The notes under the pieces were generated by a model. It had not been told where the DNA came from, ran no database searches, and saw nothing but the letters and a program-made list of their open reading frames with translations. From assembly GCA_036927565.1 (NCBI GenBank), contig JAYESD010000010.1, positions 115,722,866 to 115,786,865 of the forward strand: a stretch of 64,000 bases of DNA, read 5' to 3'. Made by a program: the position numbers and the translations under genes. Position 1 is the first letter of the stretch; each line of letters opens with the position of its first letter. Below are positions 42,227 through 54,400 of the stretch, piece after piece. This stretch comes from Tuctoria greenei. Lineage: Eukaryota; Streptophyta; Magnoliopsida; Poales; Poaceae.

Positions 42227-44636
42227 TCAAGCCAGGGACGCGAGGTGCTGCAACGCCTTGGGCACCGGTGGCAGGTGGACATCGACAATGCCCTCCAGCG
42301 CTTGCACGATCTGTGCCATGGTCGGCCGGTGCGCCTCCTGATCCTGGATGCACCAACACGCGACCCTGCAGGAGCGCTTAAGCTACTCCTCGCTCACATC
42401 GCCGTGCAACCTCGCGTCCGCAATGGCTGCTGTGTTCCCTTCTGCCACTCATGCCGCGGCCCAGACTAGGAAAAATGTGGAGGGACGCTGCCCCGCCCCT
42501 ACATCTGTATCAGCGCTGTGGGGGTCTTGCTGTAACCGTCAGCATTGCGCCGACCCGAGATAACCTCGAAGAGCAGCATGCCGAAGCTGTACACATTGGC
42601 ATTGGGGCTGATCGGCAACCCGGAGATCCACTCCGGCGCGAGGTAACCGATGGTGCCCCGCATCATCGTTAGGACCCAGCTGAAGTCCCTCCCTACCAGC
42701 TTGGCCATCCCGAAGTCTGCAATCTTTGGGGTCAGATCCTTGTCTAGCAGTATGTTCTGCGGCTTAATGTCACAGTGTATGATGTACTCGCGGCATCCTC
42801 GTGCAAGTAGGCAAGCCCCCTGGCAATGCCGAGCATAATGACGTAGCGGTCGCGCCAGGGGAGGAACGAACTGCTCCGGAAGAGGAACAAGTCGAGAGAC
42901 CCATTGGGCATATACTCGTAGACGAGCAGCTTATTGTCGTTGCCGGATGAGCAGAATCCGATGAGCTGGACGAGGTTGATGTGCTGGATGAGGCCCAGAG
43001 TGTTCACCTCCGTGCGGAACTGCTTGTCGCCCTATCCAAAGCCCTCCAGCTTCTTGACGGCCACTTCGTTCTGCCCGTTCACGATGCCGCGGTACACCGA
43101 GCCGAAGCCTCTGCCGCCCAGACGCTCTGAGAAGTTCTTCGTGGCAGCGCAGAGGTCAGAATGGCTGTAAACTTGCAAGGAGGAGCCCTTCTGACTCTTT
43201 TGTGTAGCCAGTCTTCTCCTCCTCGATAGAATGATCCATGATACTAGCACCGATGTGGCCAGGGCTGCAAGACACGCCACCATGACGCCAACAACAATCC
43301 ACACGCCCCCATTCTTCTTCTTTGATCCGCGCTGATGCTGCAATTCAGACCTCGAGAGCCGGAGACACAGGCTCGTCGGCGAGCCACCGGCGTCCGCAAA
43401 CAGAGGCCGAAGATTGCGGAAGCCGCTGTGCCAGACAGAGCAGCCACCACCACCAGAGAATGTGTAAGCCTGACAAGAACAGTTCTTAAGGCAAACCAAC
43501 TCACACTCTTCTCTGCTCTGGGCGCTTGCGGTCTGAGAGTCGTCCAGAGGCTTCATGTTTTGCAGCTCCAGGTATCCATCAGTTGACCCATTTCCTGCAC
43601 ACTGCAGCGGCGTGTTCCGACGGCACCCCTTGCTCCAGTCGCTGAGGCCCCAATGGCGCTCCGCCGCCGGTGTCAGTCCTGATGGGCACTAGCACGGTGG
43701 CTGGCTCCTCTAGTTGCAGATGCCGAAGGCGCCACAGAGCGCATACACGTCGCACTACACGGAGGGCGCAGCCCAGAAGAAATTCCAGCTCTGGCTTTCG
43801 GGGACCCAGATGTACTGCTTAGTATGGTCGGTGAAGTCGAGCACCATGCGCGTGATGGTTGCGTTGTCGTAGAGCTTCCATCTGATGCGGCGGTATGCCG
43901 GCGTCTCGATGTACGTCTGGTTGAATAGCACGTTGTTGACGGCCTCCGGCACGTTCGTGAAGAAACGACCCGTCCAGACGCCCCTGCGCCAGTACACCTG
44001 GGACCCATTCCAGAGGTAGAAGAACTCGTTGGTTCCGTTGGGGTCCACCGTGTTGGTGAACATTCATGGCGCCGGGTCTTCTGCGTTGCGCCATGACGTG
44101 AGCGTCTGGTACTCGCCGGTGAGCTTGTTCTCCCCGAGCCACGCCTCTAGCACCAGCATGTCAGTCAAAGCTCTGCCACAACACGTTGGAGGAGTTGCCG
44201 CTGTCAATGAGGACTAGGTTGCCATCATCGCGCATCACCGCAACGTTAGACACCGACAAAGACGACAGGTTGGAGGACCACAAGACGCCTAGCCAGGCGG
44301 AGGACTGGCTGACCCCGACGACCTTGAGGTTGCCGGTGTCGGAGGACACTCGGAGCTTGGCCGATGCAACACTGGACAAGGGGGTGACGCGGTTGCCAAT
44401 CCAGATGACGGTCTGCACGGGGATGTTCTTGTACCAGATGCCGAGGTAGAACCGGCTGGAGCCGCCGGGGCTGAAGAAACCCAGCTTGAACTTTCCCTGC
44501 GCTGAGACCACCGTGTCATTGCCTGCAGCGGCTGCCGCGCCGTGACCGTGTCCCCAGCAGCAGGAGTCGCCGTGGCCGTGCAGAACAAGGCGAGAACCAC
44601 GAGGGCGGTGGCAACGGAGGAACGTGACATGCTCAT
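42227..44636 (-). pseudogene. G-type lectin S-receptor-like serine/threonine kinase, copy B (full length, broken)
   Basis: The gene starts at ATG 44636 with a signal peptide (MSMSRSSVATALVVLALFC) and ends at the stop 42229-42227. In order: bulb-lectin domain (44511-44161; FYLGIWYKNIPVQTVIWIGNR), S-locus glycoprotein region (44063-43755; NEFFYLWNGSQVYWRRGVWTG), a PAN-like cysteine region (CLKNCSCQAYTFSGGGGC), one membrane segment (GVWIVVGVMVACLAALATSV) and an intracellular kinase (LGGRGFGSVYRG, VAVKKLEG, KIADFGMAK, APEW). There appear to be no introns. Lesions: frameshifts near 44530, 44175, 42795 and 42528; TGA at 44066-44064; TAG at 43757-43755, 43712-43710, 43691-43689 and 43034-43032. The last is CAG in copy C. 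Such receptors act at the plasma membrane; this copy cannot. Confidence 0.88.
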
Positions 44637-45139
44637 CTGATCTGTTTGGAAAGTTAGCAGGAAGCAGCGTGTTTGTGTTTGCCGGTGAATTGTCAAATGG
44701 CCAATGTTTTTAGGAATTTGACGGCAAGACAAGGGTTACTTGTAGGAACAGAGACAGTGGTGTGGTGACTGGCGTTGAGCTACAATTATTCATGTGGTCT
44801 ATTGGGCGTCATTGATCCATGATGATCTGGTGATGGCCGGGTTACTGACTTGATTGGTTTGAGTCTGATTTCATGCTTTCGTGCGTTGAAAAAGGTTTGG
44901 CCAGCAGGTGTAATTTGATCTGACAGACTATACAGACCAGCATTGAACAAAATATAATTGGGTTATGCTTTTGGCAGGTGTGAAACGGGATTTGTAAGAT
45001 GTGAGTCATTTTGTATTCTAGCAGAGATCCTGACACCATTTTGTCAAAGATATTGCATCGATATTTCTAATGATGATGCTCGGCGCTGTCAAAACTGCCA
45101 GCTGGATACAAGCACCGCACAAAGAGAAACCAAAAAGGA
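44637..45139. other. Spacer upstream of kinase copy B
   Basis: Expected promoter side of the kinase pseudogene. I see no convincing TATA box or ORF. Confidence 0.5.
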
Positions 45140-45616
45140 TCAAGGCCTGGATGGATGAGGCTTCACTACCCCCACAACCTCCTCCCATCTATACTCTCGA
45201 CAGGTGGCGAATTCTCGTTGTTCCACGTTTCTCGCCCTGTTTCTATCCTTGTCAGCCCAATTGATTTGATGTCGAACCTGACAGTGCCTGTCTGGTAGAA
45301 ATCGATGGTCTGGGTAGCAGATGGAGGTGATGAGGAAGGTCTTCTTGCCTCTGACGATTCCGTGCCACATAGACATGGCCTTCGCGGCGGCGGTAGCCTC
45401 GTCAAGCAGCAAGTCATCAGACATGAGCGGGCCAGTGAGATCTGCCACCATCGTCTGGAATTTGAGCAGCAGCTGGAGATGGCCCTGCACGATCTCGCAT
45501 GGTACTGCATGTACTGTGTTGTAGTAGCCCATCCAGATGAAGGACTTGAAGGCCTTGCTTTTCATGGACCGGAGGTGCTGCATATTAGAAGGAATGTCAT
45601 AACGTGACAAGTGCAA
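45140..45616 (-). pseudogene. GLDP: Glycine dehydrogenase (decarboxylating) P-protein fragment
   Basis: On the minus strand the frame reads KAFKSFIWMGYYNTV, then a segment with LLKFQTMVADLTGPLMSDDL and LLDEATAAAKAMSMWHGI. These match my memory of the conserved N-terminal part of the glycine cleavage system P-protein (the MGYYNT, FQTMVTDLTG and LLDEGTAAAEAM regions). After about 45310 the similarity moves to another frame (TQTIDFYQT), so there is a frameshift, and about 10 residues are missing after GYYNT. The true enzyme is mitochondrial and about 1000 residues; only about 120 remain. The piece lies in one stretch without visible introns. It is a gene fragment, perhaps moved by a transposon, and is not functional. 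Confidence 0.7.
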
Positions 45617-45768
45617 TGCTCGGGATGTTGAAGGCAGGATCGCAACCGAAGACTAGTTTGGATAGGACTCATCGTTTAGCTGTTATTTTCCTATGTAATA
45701 TGGACTCTCTAATTTGTTTAGATTTTCTCTTATCACCTGATCAGGTTGGTTGTATGAGTATGCGTCTG
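45617..45768. other. Short spacer between GLDP fragment and LINE
   Basis: No feature seen in these 152 bp. Confidence 0.4.
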
Positions 45769-45803
45769 TTTTTTTCGAAAGAACCGGCACCGGATTGCCG
45801 ACG

Positions 45804-46355
45804 TTATATTATAAGCAAGGAATAAAAGATACAATAATATTTGTTTTCCCGTACACTTGAGGAAAAATAACTAGAAAGCACAACATCCAAAGAACAAAGG
45901 AGAAACAAGATGTTATCTCTAAGGAATGTTTGGCCGTGGCATGATCGTGGAGAGCCGTTTTGCACCAGCAGCTGCCATGTGCGTAATTCATCCTTGATGG
46001 CGCTGAGGATGGCTTCCGGCGTGCTTTCCTGTTGCTGAAAAACTCTCTTGTTTCGTTCGACCCAGAGGCACCAGACGGTTGCAATGATGATAGTCGTCAA
46101 CCCATGCAGTCTGTCGTGATTAGCAGGTTTTGACTTTGATACGATGTGTAGACAATCTGCCACGTCTGAGGATGGAGAGCAATGGTTCAGGTGGATGGAT
46201 TCTTCATTAATCCAGTTACTCAGGCTGGACCAAATGAACTGCGAGACGAAGCATTCCAGGAACATATGAGTTGGTGTTTCGGAACTGCGGTAGCACAGTT
46301 GGCAGAAATAATTGTTTGGCCACCCCCTCCTTTGCAAAATTGCAATCGGTCAGCA
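45804..46355 (-). pseudogene. LINE ORF2 C-terminal zinc-binding (zf-RVT) domain
   Basis: After a frameshift near 46350, ORF2 continues with RRGWPNNYFCQLCYRSSETP and THMFLECFVSQFIW. This is the C-x2-C...H-x4-C pattern of the zinc-binding domain at the end of plant LINE reverse transcriptases. A Trp-rich stretch follows (TVWCLWVERNKRVF), as usual in this domain. The frame ends at 45804. Confidence 0.8.
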
Positions 46356-48648
46356 GCCAGATATGTGCTTGTAGCATTAGCCACATGAATGTTTTGCATT
46401 TTGGTGGTGCCCAAATCTTCAACACGGTGTCGCGGAATTCCGATCTAGTGGTCCCCTCGAACTGCAAGTGGTAGGCTGTCTTTGTAGAATATTGGCCTGT
46501 CGCAGTGTGCCTCCATATGATTTCATCACATTCATCACTTTGCAAATGGAGCTGCTGCTCATCGATGAGGGTCCACAGGTTGATGTAGTCCAGTAACAAG
46601 TCCGGTGTAAGTTGTGATGCTAGGTTCCTGATCCACTCTGCATTGTGAACTGCACTTGCCACTGAATTGTGTTTGCCTTTGCTAATGCTGTACAGGCGCG
46701 GAAACATGGACGCTGGTGATTTGCCTTCAATCCAACTCGAAGTCCAGAAATTGGCGCGCTGACCATTTTTAACTGTAACTTTTGCGGCCACTGAAAATAG
46801 GGCTTCATCACTGGCATCGATGGGTAATTCCTTTAGAGGCCATGATCCTTCCCGCTCTGGCCAAGCGTTCCATAGCCAACGGAGCCTCAAAGCTCTGCTG
46901 AAGTGGTGCAGATCGACAATACCGAGTCCACCGCACTGGAAAGGGTGACGGACTTTAGACCAAGCCGTTTTGCATTTTCCTCCTTGCAATTCCTTGCTTC
47001 CTGCCCATAGAAAGCGCCTGCGCACTTTGTCAAGTTGGTAGATAAAAGCCTTTGGAGTCTTAATTGCTGAGAGGACGTAGGTGGAGGCAGACCCAAGAAT
47101 GGTGTGCACAAGCTCTCTTCGTCCGGCAAAAGTCAGGAGCTTACTCTGCCAACCAGCCATCTTACTGGACACCTTGTCTAAACAACTTTGTAAGTGCACC
47201 ATTTTCAAGCGCCCTAGGGTAATCGGAAGGCCGAGGTAGGTTATTGGCCACAGCACCTGCTGACAGTTGAAACCAGTAGTGATTCCTTCTAAGTCAAATC
47301 CCTCACAGCATATCGGTGCTAGCATAGTTTTCTGCTCGTTGAGTTTTAGACCTGTTGCTTCTCCAAAATTTTTGAGCAGCTCCATGAAATTAACCAAATC
47401 TCTTCTCGTAGGGTTTAGGAAGATGGCGACATCATCGGCATACATGGACAGCCTAAGGTGCGCATGACGACCTGGCAAGGGTGAGAGCAGACCGAGGGCG
47501 CCAGCTTGGTTAAAGAGCTGGAACAGATAATCGATGGCAAGGATGAAGATATAGGGTGATAAAAGATCGCCTTGCCGAAGTCCTCGCTGATGCTGAATTT
47601 CCGGTCCTGGTACACCATTAAGGTTAACTTTGGAAGATGCTGTGGTGAAGAGAAGGCTGAGCCAATCCGTCCAACGAGAGGGGAAACCCCTTTGCTGAAG
47701 GAGTTCGAAAATGTATTCCCAAGAGACAGAATTAAAAGCCTTGACTATATCAAGTTTCATAAGGAGCATCGGTGTGCAAGCCCGGTGGTAAGAACGTGCA
47801 AGGTTTTTGACGTATAGGAAGTTTTCTTGAATGCAGTGTTTCTTAATAAAGGCACTTTGAGCACTTTGAGCAGAGGAAATGAGGCTGCTGATGTGTTTTT
47901 GAAGTCGTTGAGCGAGCACCTTGGAGAAAAGCTTGGCAACTGAATGAATGAGGCTGATTGGCCTATAATCACCAGGGGTTTCAGGAATAGATGATTTTGG
48001 GAGGAGGGTGATTGTGGCTCTGTTCAGTTTGGGTAGGGACCCAGCTTGAAAAGAGTGGAGGCTTTGGAAAGCAGAAAGGATATCTGTTTTGATAATAGGC
48101 CAACACTTGTTATAAAAAAGGGAGGAGAAGCCATCAGGACCGGGGGATTTTTCAGTCGGCATTCCACGTATGGCTTGCCATACTTCTTCTTCAGAGAAGG
48201 GTGCTACTAAGTCTGCTGCTTGGATTTGAGGTAGCTGAAGGTGGTCCCAGTTTAGTGTGCATGCCCTCTGGTGTCTTTGGCCGATGATAGAAGTGAAATG
48301 TTGGTGAATGATAGTTTCTTTGTGAGCATGGTCCCACTGGAAGACACCTGCCTCGTTGCGAAGATAGGGGATGAATTTTTTCCTCTTTCTACTGCTGGCC
48401 TTGATGTGGAAGAATCTAGTGCATGCGTCTCCTTCTTTGATCCAGGTTATTCTGGAAGCTTGTCGTCTTCGAGCTTGGTCTACTGCAGCCAATCCCATAA
48501 TTTTGCATTTGAGTTCTTTTTTGAGTAAAATCTCCTCTGCTATTAGCTCTCGCGATTCCTGGGCCAAGTCGAGTCTGAAGATCACCTCATTGGCAATTGC
48601 AAGCTGCAGCCTTGCATTTTTGAAACAAGATCGGCTCCATTTCTTCAA
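46356..48648 (-). CDS. LINE ORF2 reverse transcriptase
   Basis: About 760 residues are open. Visible blocks are RRRQASRITWIKEGDACTRFF (linker after endonuclease), KSPGPDGFSSLFYNKCW, ATITLLPKS, YRPISLIHSVAKLFSKVLA, LLMKLDIVKAFNSVSWEYI, QRGLRQGDLLSPYIFILAID and the active site YADD at 47444-47433. These are followed by LKLNEQKTML and YLGLPITLGRLK. The open frame continues in the wrong phase to 46216 because of the frameshift near 46350. This domain would prime synthesis at the nicked target. It is the best preserved part of the LINE; the endonuclease in front is broken. Confidence 0.88.
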
Positions 48649-49492
48649 TCAGATGCAGTATTTTGTAATTTTTGGTGAAGGATATTCAGTGATGATCTTC
48701 CAGTTACTGGCCTATTCCATGCAGACTGTACGGTTTAGACAAACCCTGGCATTCTAACCCAGAAACTTTCAAATTTGAAGTGGGCTTTTCTCACAGGGGT
48801 CTGCTGCTGGATTAAAAGGATTGGGCAGTGATCAGAAATATTGGATTATAGCGCAATCAGTACGTGATCCGAAAACAGGATATCCCAATCTTTATTACAG
48901 AAAAATATGTACAATCTAACTAGTGTCGGCTGTGCGCACTCATTGGACCATGTGTAATTTCGATTTTGTAGCTTGATCTTGATCAATTCTGCACTGTCCA
49001 GAACCCGACGAAAAGCTCGCATCCATCTGGTATTCAGTCTATCATTATTTTTGTCACTGGCCTGGTTGATCTGATTGAAGTCACCGAGGCATATCCAAGG
49101 CATCTCCTGCTGTGGCTGAGTTTGAAGCAGTTCTTGGAAGAAATCTATTTTTTGCGCTTCGACAGTTGGGCCATAACTCCAGTCAGTTTAGCCCTGATGT
49201 TAGACAGACAATAATTGACCATAACGGAGACTGAGAATTGACCAATGCTTGATGAAACAATGGAGACATGGTCCTGGTTAACGGCGATCAATAGACCTCC
49301 CCTGGTGCCTTGAGCCGGGAGGTGAACATATTTTTGAAGAACTGGTCCCAAGAATTGAGATGCAAGTTGATCATCGAGTTGATTGAGCTTTGTCTCTTAC
49401 AGACACAGGATTGTTGGGTTTTCATCATGAATCATGGACCAGACCGCTTCTCTGCGAGCAGGTGTATTTAGTCCACGAACATTCCAGCTCAT
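48649..49492 (-). pseudogene. LINE ORF2 endonuclease (APE-like), broken
   Basis: ORF2 starts at ATG 49492 with MSWNVRGLNTPARREAVWSM, the usual first motif of plant L1 endonucleases. A TAA at 49399-49397 stands where the Gln of the QETK motif is expected, next to the catalytic Glu. The domain goes on with GTRGGLLIAVNQDHVSIVSS (49310-49250), then after a frame change with WICLGDFNQINQASDKNN (49100-49040) and NYTWSNECAQPTLVRLY. SDHVLIAL near 48850 corresponds to the C-terminal SDH motif. At least three lesions are present. Confidence 0.8.
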
Positions 49493-49772
49493 TATCGACA
49501 GCTTACCAGCCTTAATCATCACTAACCGAGCAACAAACACTGATCAGATTACATTGGGACACCTCCCGTCGTCTCAGGGTTACTCCCAACCAATGTCCCC
49601 AACGAAGTAACCCGTACAGCAAATTTATTGTGCTACCACCTCTGCTCCCAAGGACTACAATCAACTCAAGATTTAAACACAACATCACTAGACTGGACAT
49701 ACAACGAATGACACAAACAGTAGATGAACACAACATCAGGCTGGATCTTCGACAGTCTGGCGGCATCTTGGC

Positions 49773-49949
49773 TCAAGTGGCAATCTCTCCAGGCACCAGC
49801 GAAGCTGCTGCAGCAAGCATGTTCGCGTTTGCCAGCCCTGAAAGGTCGCAGATTGCCTTAATTGCTTTCGCACAGAGGGGATTCTTGTACATGTCCTCGT
49901 ACCTGCGCTTCGCATCTTCCCCGGCTTCCTGTCCTGGGTCAGCTAAGTC
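49773..49949 (-). pseudogene. LINE ORF1 C-terminal remnant
   Basis: The minus strand from the copy C junction reads LDLADPGQEAGEDAKRRYED, MYKNPLCAKAIKAICDLSGL and ASLVPGEIAT before a TGA at 49775-49773. Its place about 280 bp before ORF2 suggests the end of the nucleic-acid-binding ORF1. I do not recognise the family with certainty. Confidence 0.45.
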
Positions 49950-50383
49950 AAGGAGCCACCTTTGCCCTCAAAGGTTTCCTTTTAATCACCCCGGTGATGT
50001 CTAAGCATATCGTGCGGGTCGCATGGGCCCGAAACCCGTCGCTCAACCCATAGCGTCCATGATAGCGGGGCCCAGGTCCCTTGTCAGAAAGACTAGCCCG
50101 AGAGGGCACACACCTGAGAAGTCAACCTGGCAGTTCCCATAAAGGCGGGGCAAGAGAAGCGGAAGTGCAGCAGCCACATTGGCAACTGTCACGATAAAGA
50201 TGTTGTGCCAAGCAAAGATCCCGTCGCCACAACCCCTCAACCAGAGGAGGGCGCGTGGCCACGATGGCAGAGGCGCACACCGCTTCGGCTGACCAAGATG
50301 AAATAAAAAGACAACGCGGGAAAGTAAGGATAGGGCTCCACCCTCGGTCTCATCACCTCCCCCAGGGTGGACCCAGGGGCCAC

Positions 50384-51477
50384 TGTCGGTACCCGGCATA
50401 CCGGGTACCCTCGCGCAAAGGATTGAAGCACCTAAGTACCCTGCCTCCCTACTGAGGAAGGGTCTGATGGCGCCACATGTCTAGAAGGCAGGAACCCCAT
50501 CCTACCTCAGGTGTGGGTTTCGGCGCTGCCACATGGATCACAAGACGGGGTCCAACTCCCTCGAAGAGACGGGCTCCCGAGCGGCCGCATGTCCAACGGG
50601 ACGAGACGTCGCTCTCCCATAGGAGTGGGCTCCGATGCTGCCACAAGGTTTGAAGCACCAGGTCGACCACCTCCCGCGGAGGCGAGCTCTAGATCTACCA
50701 CGTGTCCTGCAGTCCAGGACCCCCAACTCTCCTAAGGGGCGGGTTCAAGGGCTGTCACGTGACCCGCAGTACGAGACCCGGTCTCCCCCGTAGAGGATAG
50801 CTCTCATGCTACTACGTGCCCTGCAACTTGCCCTAGACAGTGGGTTGTGGGAGTTAAGGGGTGGTGTGCCTTGTCTAAATTGGATATTAAAGACACGTAG
50901 CTTTCGCAGGAGCATGACGCAGTGCACGCCTACTGTCAGGTACCGCTATGCCCAATCGCATCGCAGTGAAGACGGCGCAGGCCTACCCCACTCCGCCAAG
51001 TGGCTAGCTTACGGCGATAGGACAGTTGGACTGGACATCCCCTGCATTCATCAATGACTACGCATGGGCCATTAACGTTTGAGGCGGCAAGACGGCGGGT
51101 CTTCATGCCACGATCAGAGGAAGCATATGTGAGAATCCTTAGATATTTAGGATAAGATTGTCTCGGGACCACCTAATGGGCCCTGAACCCCACTTGTAAG
51201 CTGTCCGACCTTGAATTATAAAAGGACCGGGCAGCCATCAACTTAGACAACGACACTGAAAACACACATTCACACCCAGGAGAGCACACTCTCTAGCATT
51301 ACAACTCACACCGTAGAGTAGGGTATTACGCTCCGGCGGCTTGAACCATGTAAAACCACCGTCTCACCATCTCTCATACGCCCAACCTCACCTGAGGACC
51401 AAGCCATGCTGATCATGAACCTTTGTGGGCTGCTCGCATAGCAGGTCCGGAGGAAGTGTCACTAGAACACTTCGACA
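50384..51477 (+). repeat. 3' LTR of Tat-like element, copy C
   Basis: 1094 bp, TGTCGGTACCC...CTTCGACA, with the degenerate G-box repeat (about 50461-50840) and TATAAAAG at 51217-51224. Confidence 0.75.
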
Positions 51478-54400
51478 ACCTGCAAAATAGTCTGTGCTAG
51501 GGGGCACCGATGAATTGTTAGTATAAAAAGGTCAAAGTGGTATGAAGGATGAGTGGAGATTTTCGAAAACGGAAAATAGGACTCATCGAAGGTTACATGA
51601 CAAGAGATAATGTGCGGTTTGTGGATAAATCTAGGCATCGTATCCTTTGTGATCGGATGGATAGCTAAGGAAGATATAAATTGTAGAGCGAGGAGCAATC
51701 TTGTGTTCAACTGTGGCGGAGAGGTTTCCGGTAGCACATGTAACAAAACGCATAGGAGGAAAATATTAGGTGGGTGCCAAAGAGGGCAAAATATGGTGTG
51801 GCAAAGGAGAATGTTTTGGATGGTCACAAGTTTATGAGGTGTGTAGCGGTGTGGAAGGCTTCTACCCAATAACTGACTAGAACACTAGCTTGGAACATAA
51901 TCGAGTGTATGGTGTCGTTGGTGGTGCGAGTAATACGCTCATCCAGTCTGTTTTGAGGAGCATGTGAGGACAAGAAAGATGCAAAAGAACAGCGAGACAA
52001 AGAAAGAATGCGCGCGATGCGGAATTATCGAGGAGAAAGAATGCGCATGATGTGGAATTATCGAATTTACAACTGTTATTACATTGGACTTCATTTATGG
52101 TGCATCCAAATTGAGTAGAGACATTGGCAAAAAAACTGTAACAAGGTCAGAAAACTGTCGGATTTGAGCTATAGAGAAAAAGTTCACAAATAATGCAAGC
52201 AGTCATCAAGAACAATAAGATAATACTTGTGACTAGGAACACTTTGCAGAGGAGAGGTCCGTATATCATAATGTATTAAATCTAAATTGTTTGAAGCACA
52301 ATAATTTGATAAGGAAAATGGAAGACGTGTAAAAAACAGAGATGACAGGCATGACAAAAATGTCAAGTTCCTGTTTATTACATTGTGGGAATAACCTAGA
52401 CAAAGCCTCAAAACCAAAATGACCAAGACGACGATGGCAAAGCGTAGACAGCGCGTGGTGGCTACGGCTAAGGCATGTGGTGGAGAAAGCATCAGCAAGG
52501 AGATGGAATAGAGCTGCATGGAACTATTACACTTGGCGATCACATTCTTGGTGTTCAAATCCTTGATAGAAAGACTAAAAGAATCAAATTCAATGGAACA
52601 TTTATTGTCAGTGGTGAATGAATGAACATAAACCAAGGTTTTGATGATTGTGAGGAGACACAAGAACTCGGTCCAAATATAAAGGTTGGGAAGAAGTAGA
52701 AAAATAAGTGTGACAGAGGTAACTAATAACAATTCCCATTACCAACAACGATAGACGAAGGGGTCGAAAAGGAGCGTGGGAGGAGGGGAGGTTACTGGAG
52801 GAGGAGCACATGTGGCTATGAGCACCGAAGTCCATGTACCATTCAGCGGGTGATGACAGCATCAGTGGCATAGTGTGGAATGAGTTAGCTAGCTCGTTTT
52901 GAGCCCATGTCATAGAGGACGTGCAGTAGGCGGAAGCTCCCCCGAATATAGAGCTGGCGATCAACCTGCCAGAAGCCATGATCTGACTGTTTAGAAGGAG
53001 GCAATCTGACTACCGCTAGGTGCAGTCAAGCCATAGTAGAACGGCGGAGTCTGGCCGACAGGGGTCCAGAGACCTGGTGGCTGATAAACAAACGTGTCGT
53101 AGAGTCCTTTGTGCGCTAGAAGAGCCTACTATGGAGGAGCAGGTGCGCGTGGACGTGTTGGGAAGCCTGGAGGGAGGACTGGGATGGGGCGCAACACCAC
53201 CCCAAAGTTGCAGGGTCCCGTTCAATAGTTTAACCGGAGTGGGAAACCATCCGTCATTTCTTGTGTCATTGCGCCCGTTCCTATTATGCCGGTTCCATCC
53301 TCTGTTGTAGGACGGAGCACCGGAAGCAGGGTTGCCAGAAGGAGGACCATCATAAGCAAGAGCACATGGAGGAGTGCCGCCAGATGATGCGGGGCAGGGT
53401 GCATCCAGTGGAGGTGGCCGTCAAGGCATTGGCATTTTCGAGCTTGGACTTCATCTCGATCTCCTCAAGTTTAGGCCATTGCGGACCTCGACGAATGTGG
53501 AAAAGGGGTGCTACCGCTTGAGAAGAGATGCCATGTGAGAGAACCTCTTGTTCACGCCACGAAGCATCGTGTGAATGAGGGTGCAGTTGGGGACGACCTC
53601 GCCCAAGTCACCGACGGCATCAACCATCGACTTGAGACGACTGCAGTAGTCAGTGAGGGAGCAGTCACAATGGACAAATGTGCAGAACTCGACTACGAGA
53701 ATCATTGTATGTGTCTCTCGGTTGTCGATGAACTACTCCTGAAGTCCGAGCCAGATGGAACAAGCTATGGGTAATGTCTGTCGAGGCGATCTCAATGAGA
53801 TCGAGGGAGACGGTGTCTTGAAGCCAAGAGATGATAGTGCAGTCCATACAACACCAATAAGAGTCGGTGGTAGCGGGATCAACATCGGTGAGGATATAAT
53901 CATAGAGCTCGTACTTTCAGAGGGCATTAAGGAAGAGACTCTTCCACCGATTATAATGCAGAGAAAGATTGTTGAGAACAACGGGGATCATTGACTTGAT
54001 ATGAGGACGGCTATTGCTTGAGCATATGTAGACGAATATTGCTTGAGCATGTAGGGAGGCAACGTCGTCAACCGCCAAAGAAGATGAGTCGTGGTTGATC
54101 AAGTCATGACGAATCTCGTCGTCAGCGAGAAGTAGCTTGTGACGCATCTGGTCAACTGCTACACGTGCATGTGCTGCCTCGATGATCAATCGATCAGCTT
54201 CCACGATCAATCGAGTTAGTTCAGCTATCAAAGCAAAGTCGTGCATAGCTGCTTGTGCGTTTGGTGAGTCATCACCTGCAAAAGCCATCAGATTGCACGT
54301 GGCAAAATCCCCAAGTTTGTTTGATGGTGGCCACGGGAAACTTCCTCTCGGATGGACCAGAGAACGAGGTTCTCCCGGGTAGTAGAAGGATCGATAAGCA

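Larger units (their letters stand above)
25753..42753. repeat. Copy B of the 17-kb tandem segmental duplication
   Basis: Same content and orientation as copy A. At its left edge only the first 35 codons of the Tat antisense ORF remain (25855-25753). At its right edge the sequence runs without a break into the upstream part of the kinase. This identifies the right flank of B and the left flank of A as the original neighbours. Confidence 0.92.
45769..49949 (-). mobile_element. L1-type LINE, 5'-truncated and decayed
   Basis: Reading down the minus strand there is the end of ORF1, then ORF2 with endonuclease, reverse transcriptase and zinc-binding C-terminal domain, and a short A-run (plus-strand T-run 45769-45775) as the likely 3' end. 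The 5' side is cut at 49949/49950 where segmental copy C begins. I could not identify target duplications. The element is not part of copies A or B. Confidence 0.8.

Noticed and set aside
8708..42753. Assembly artefact as explanation of the 17-kb repeat
   Set aside because: The copies carry private stops and indels spread along the unit, and the third copy gives a consistent tree. Raw reads would still be the decisive test.
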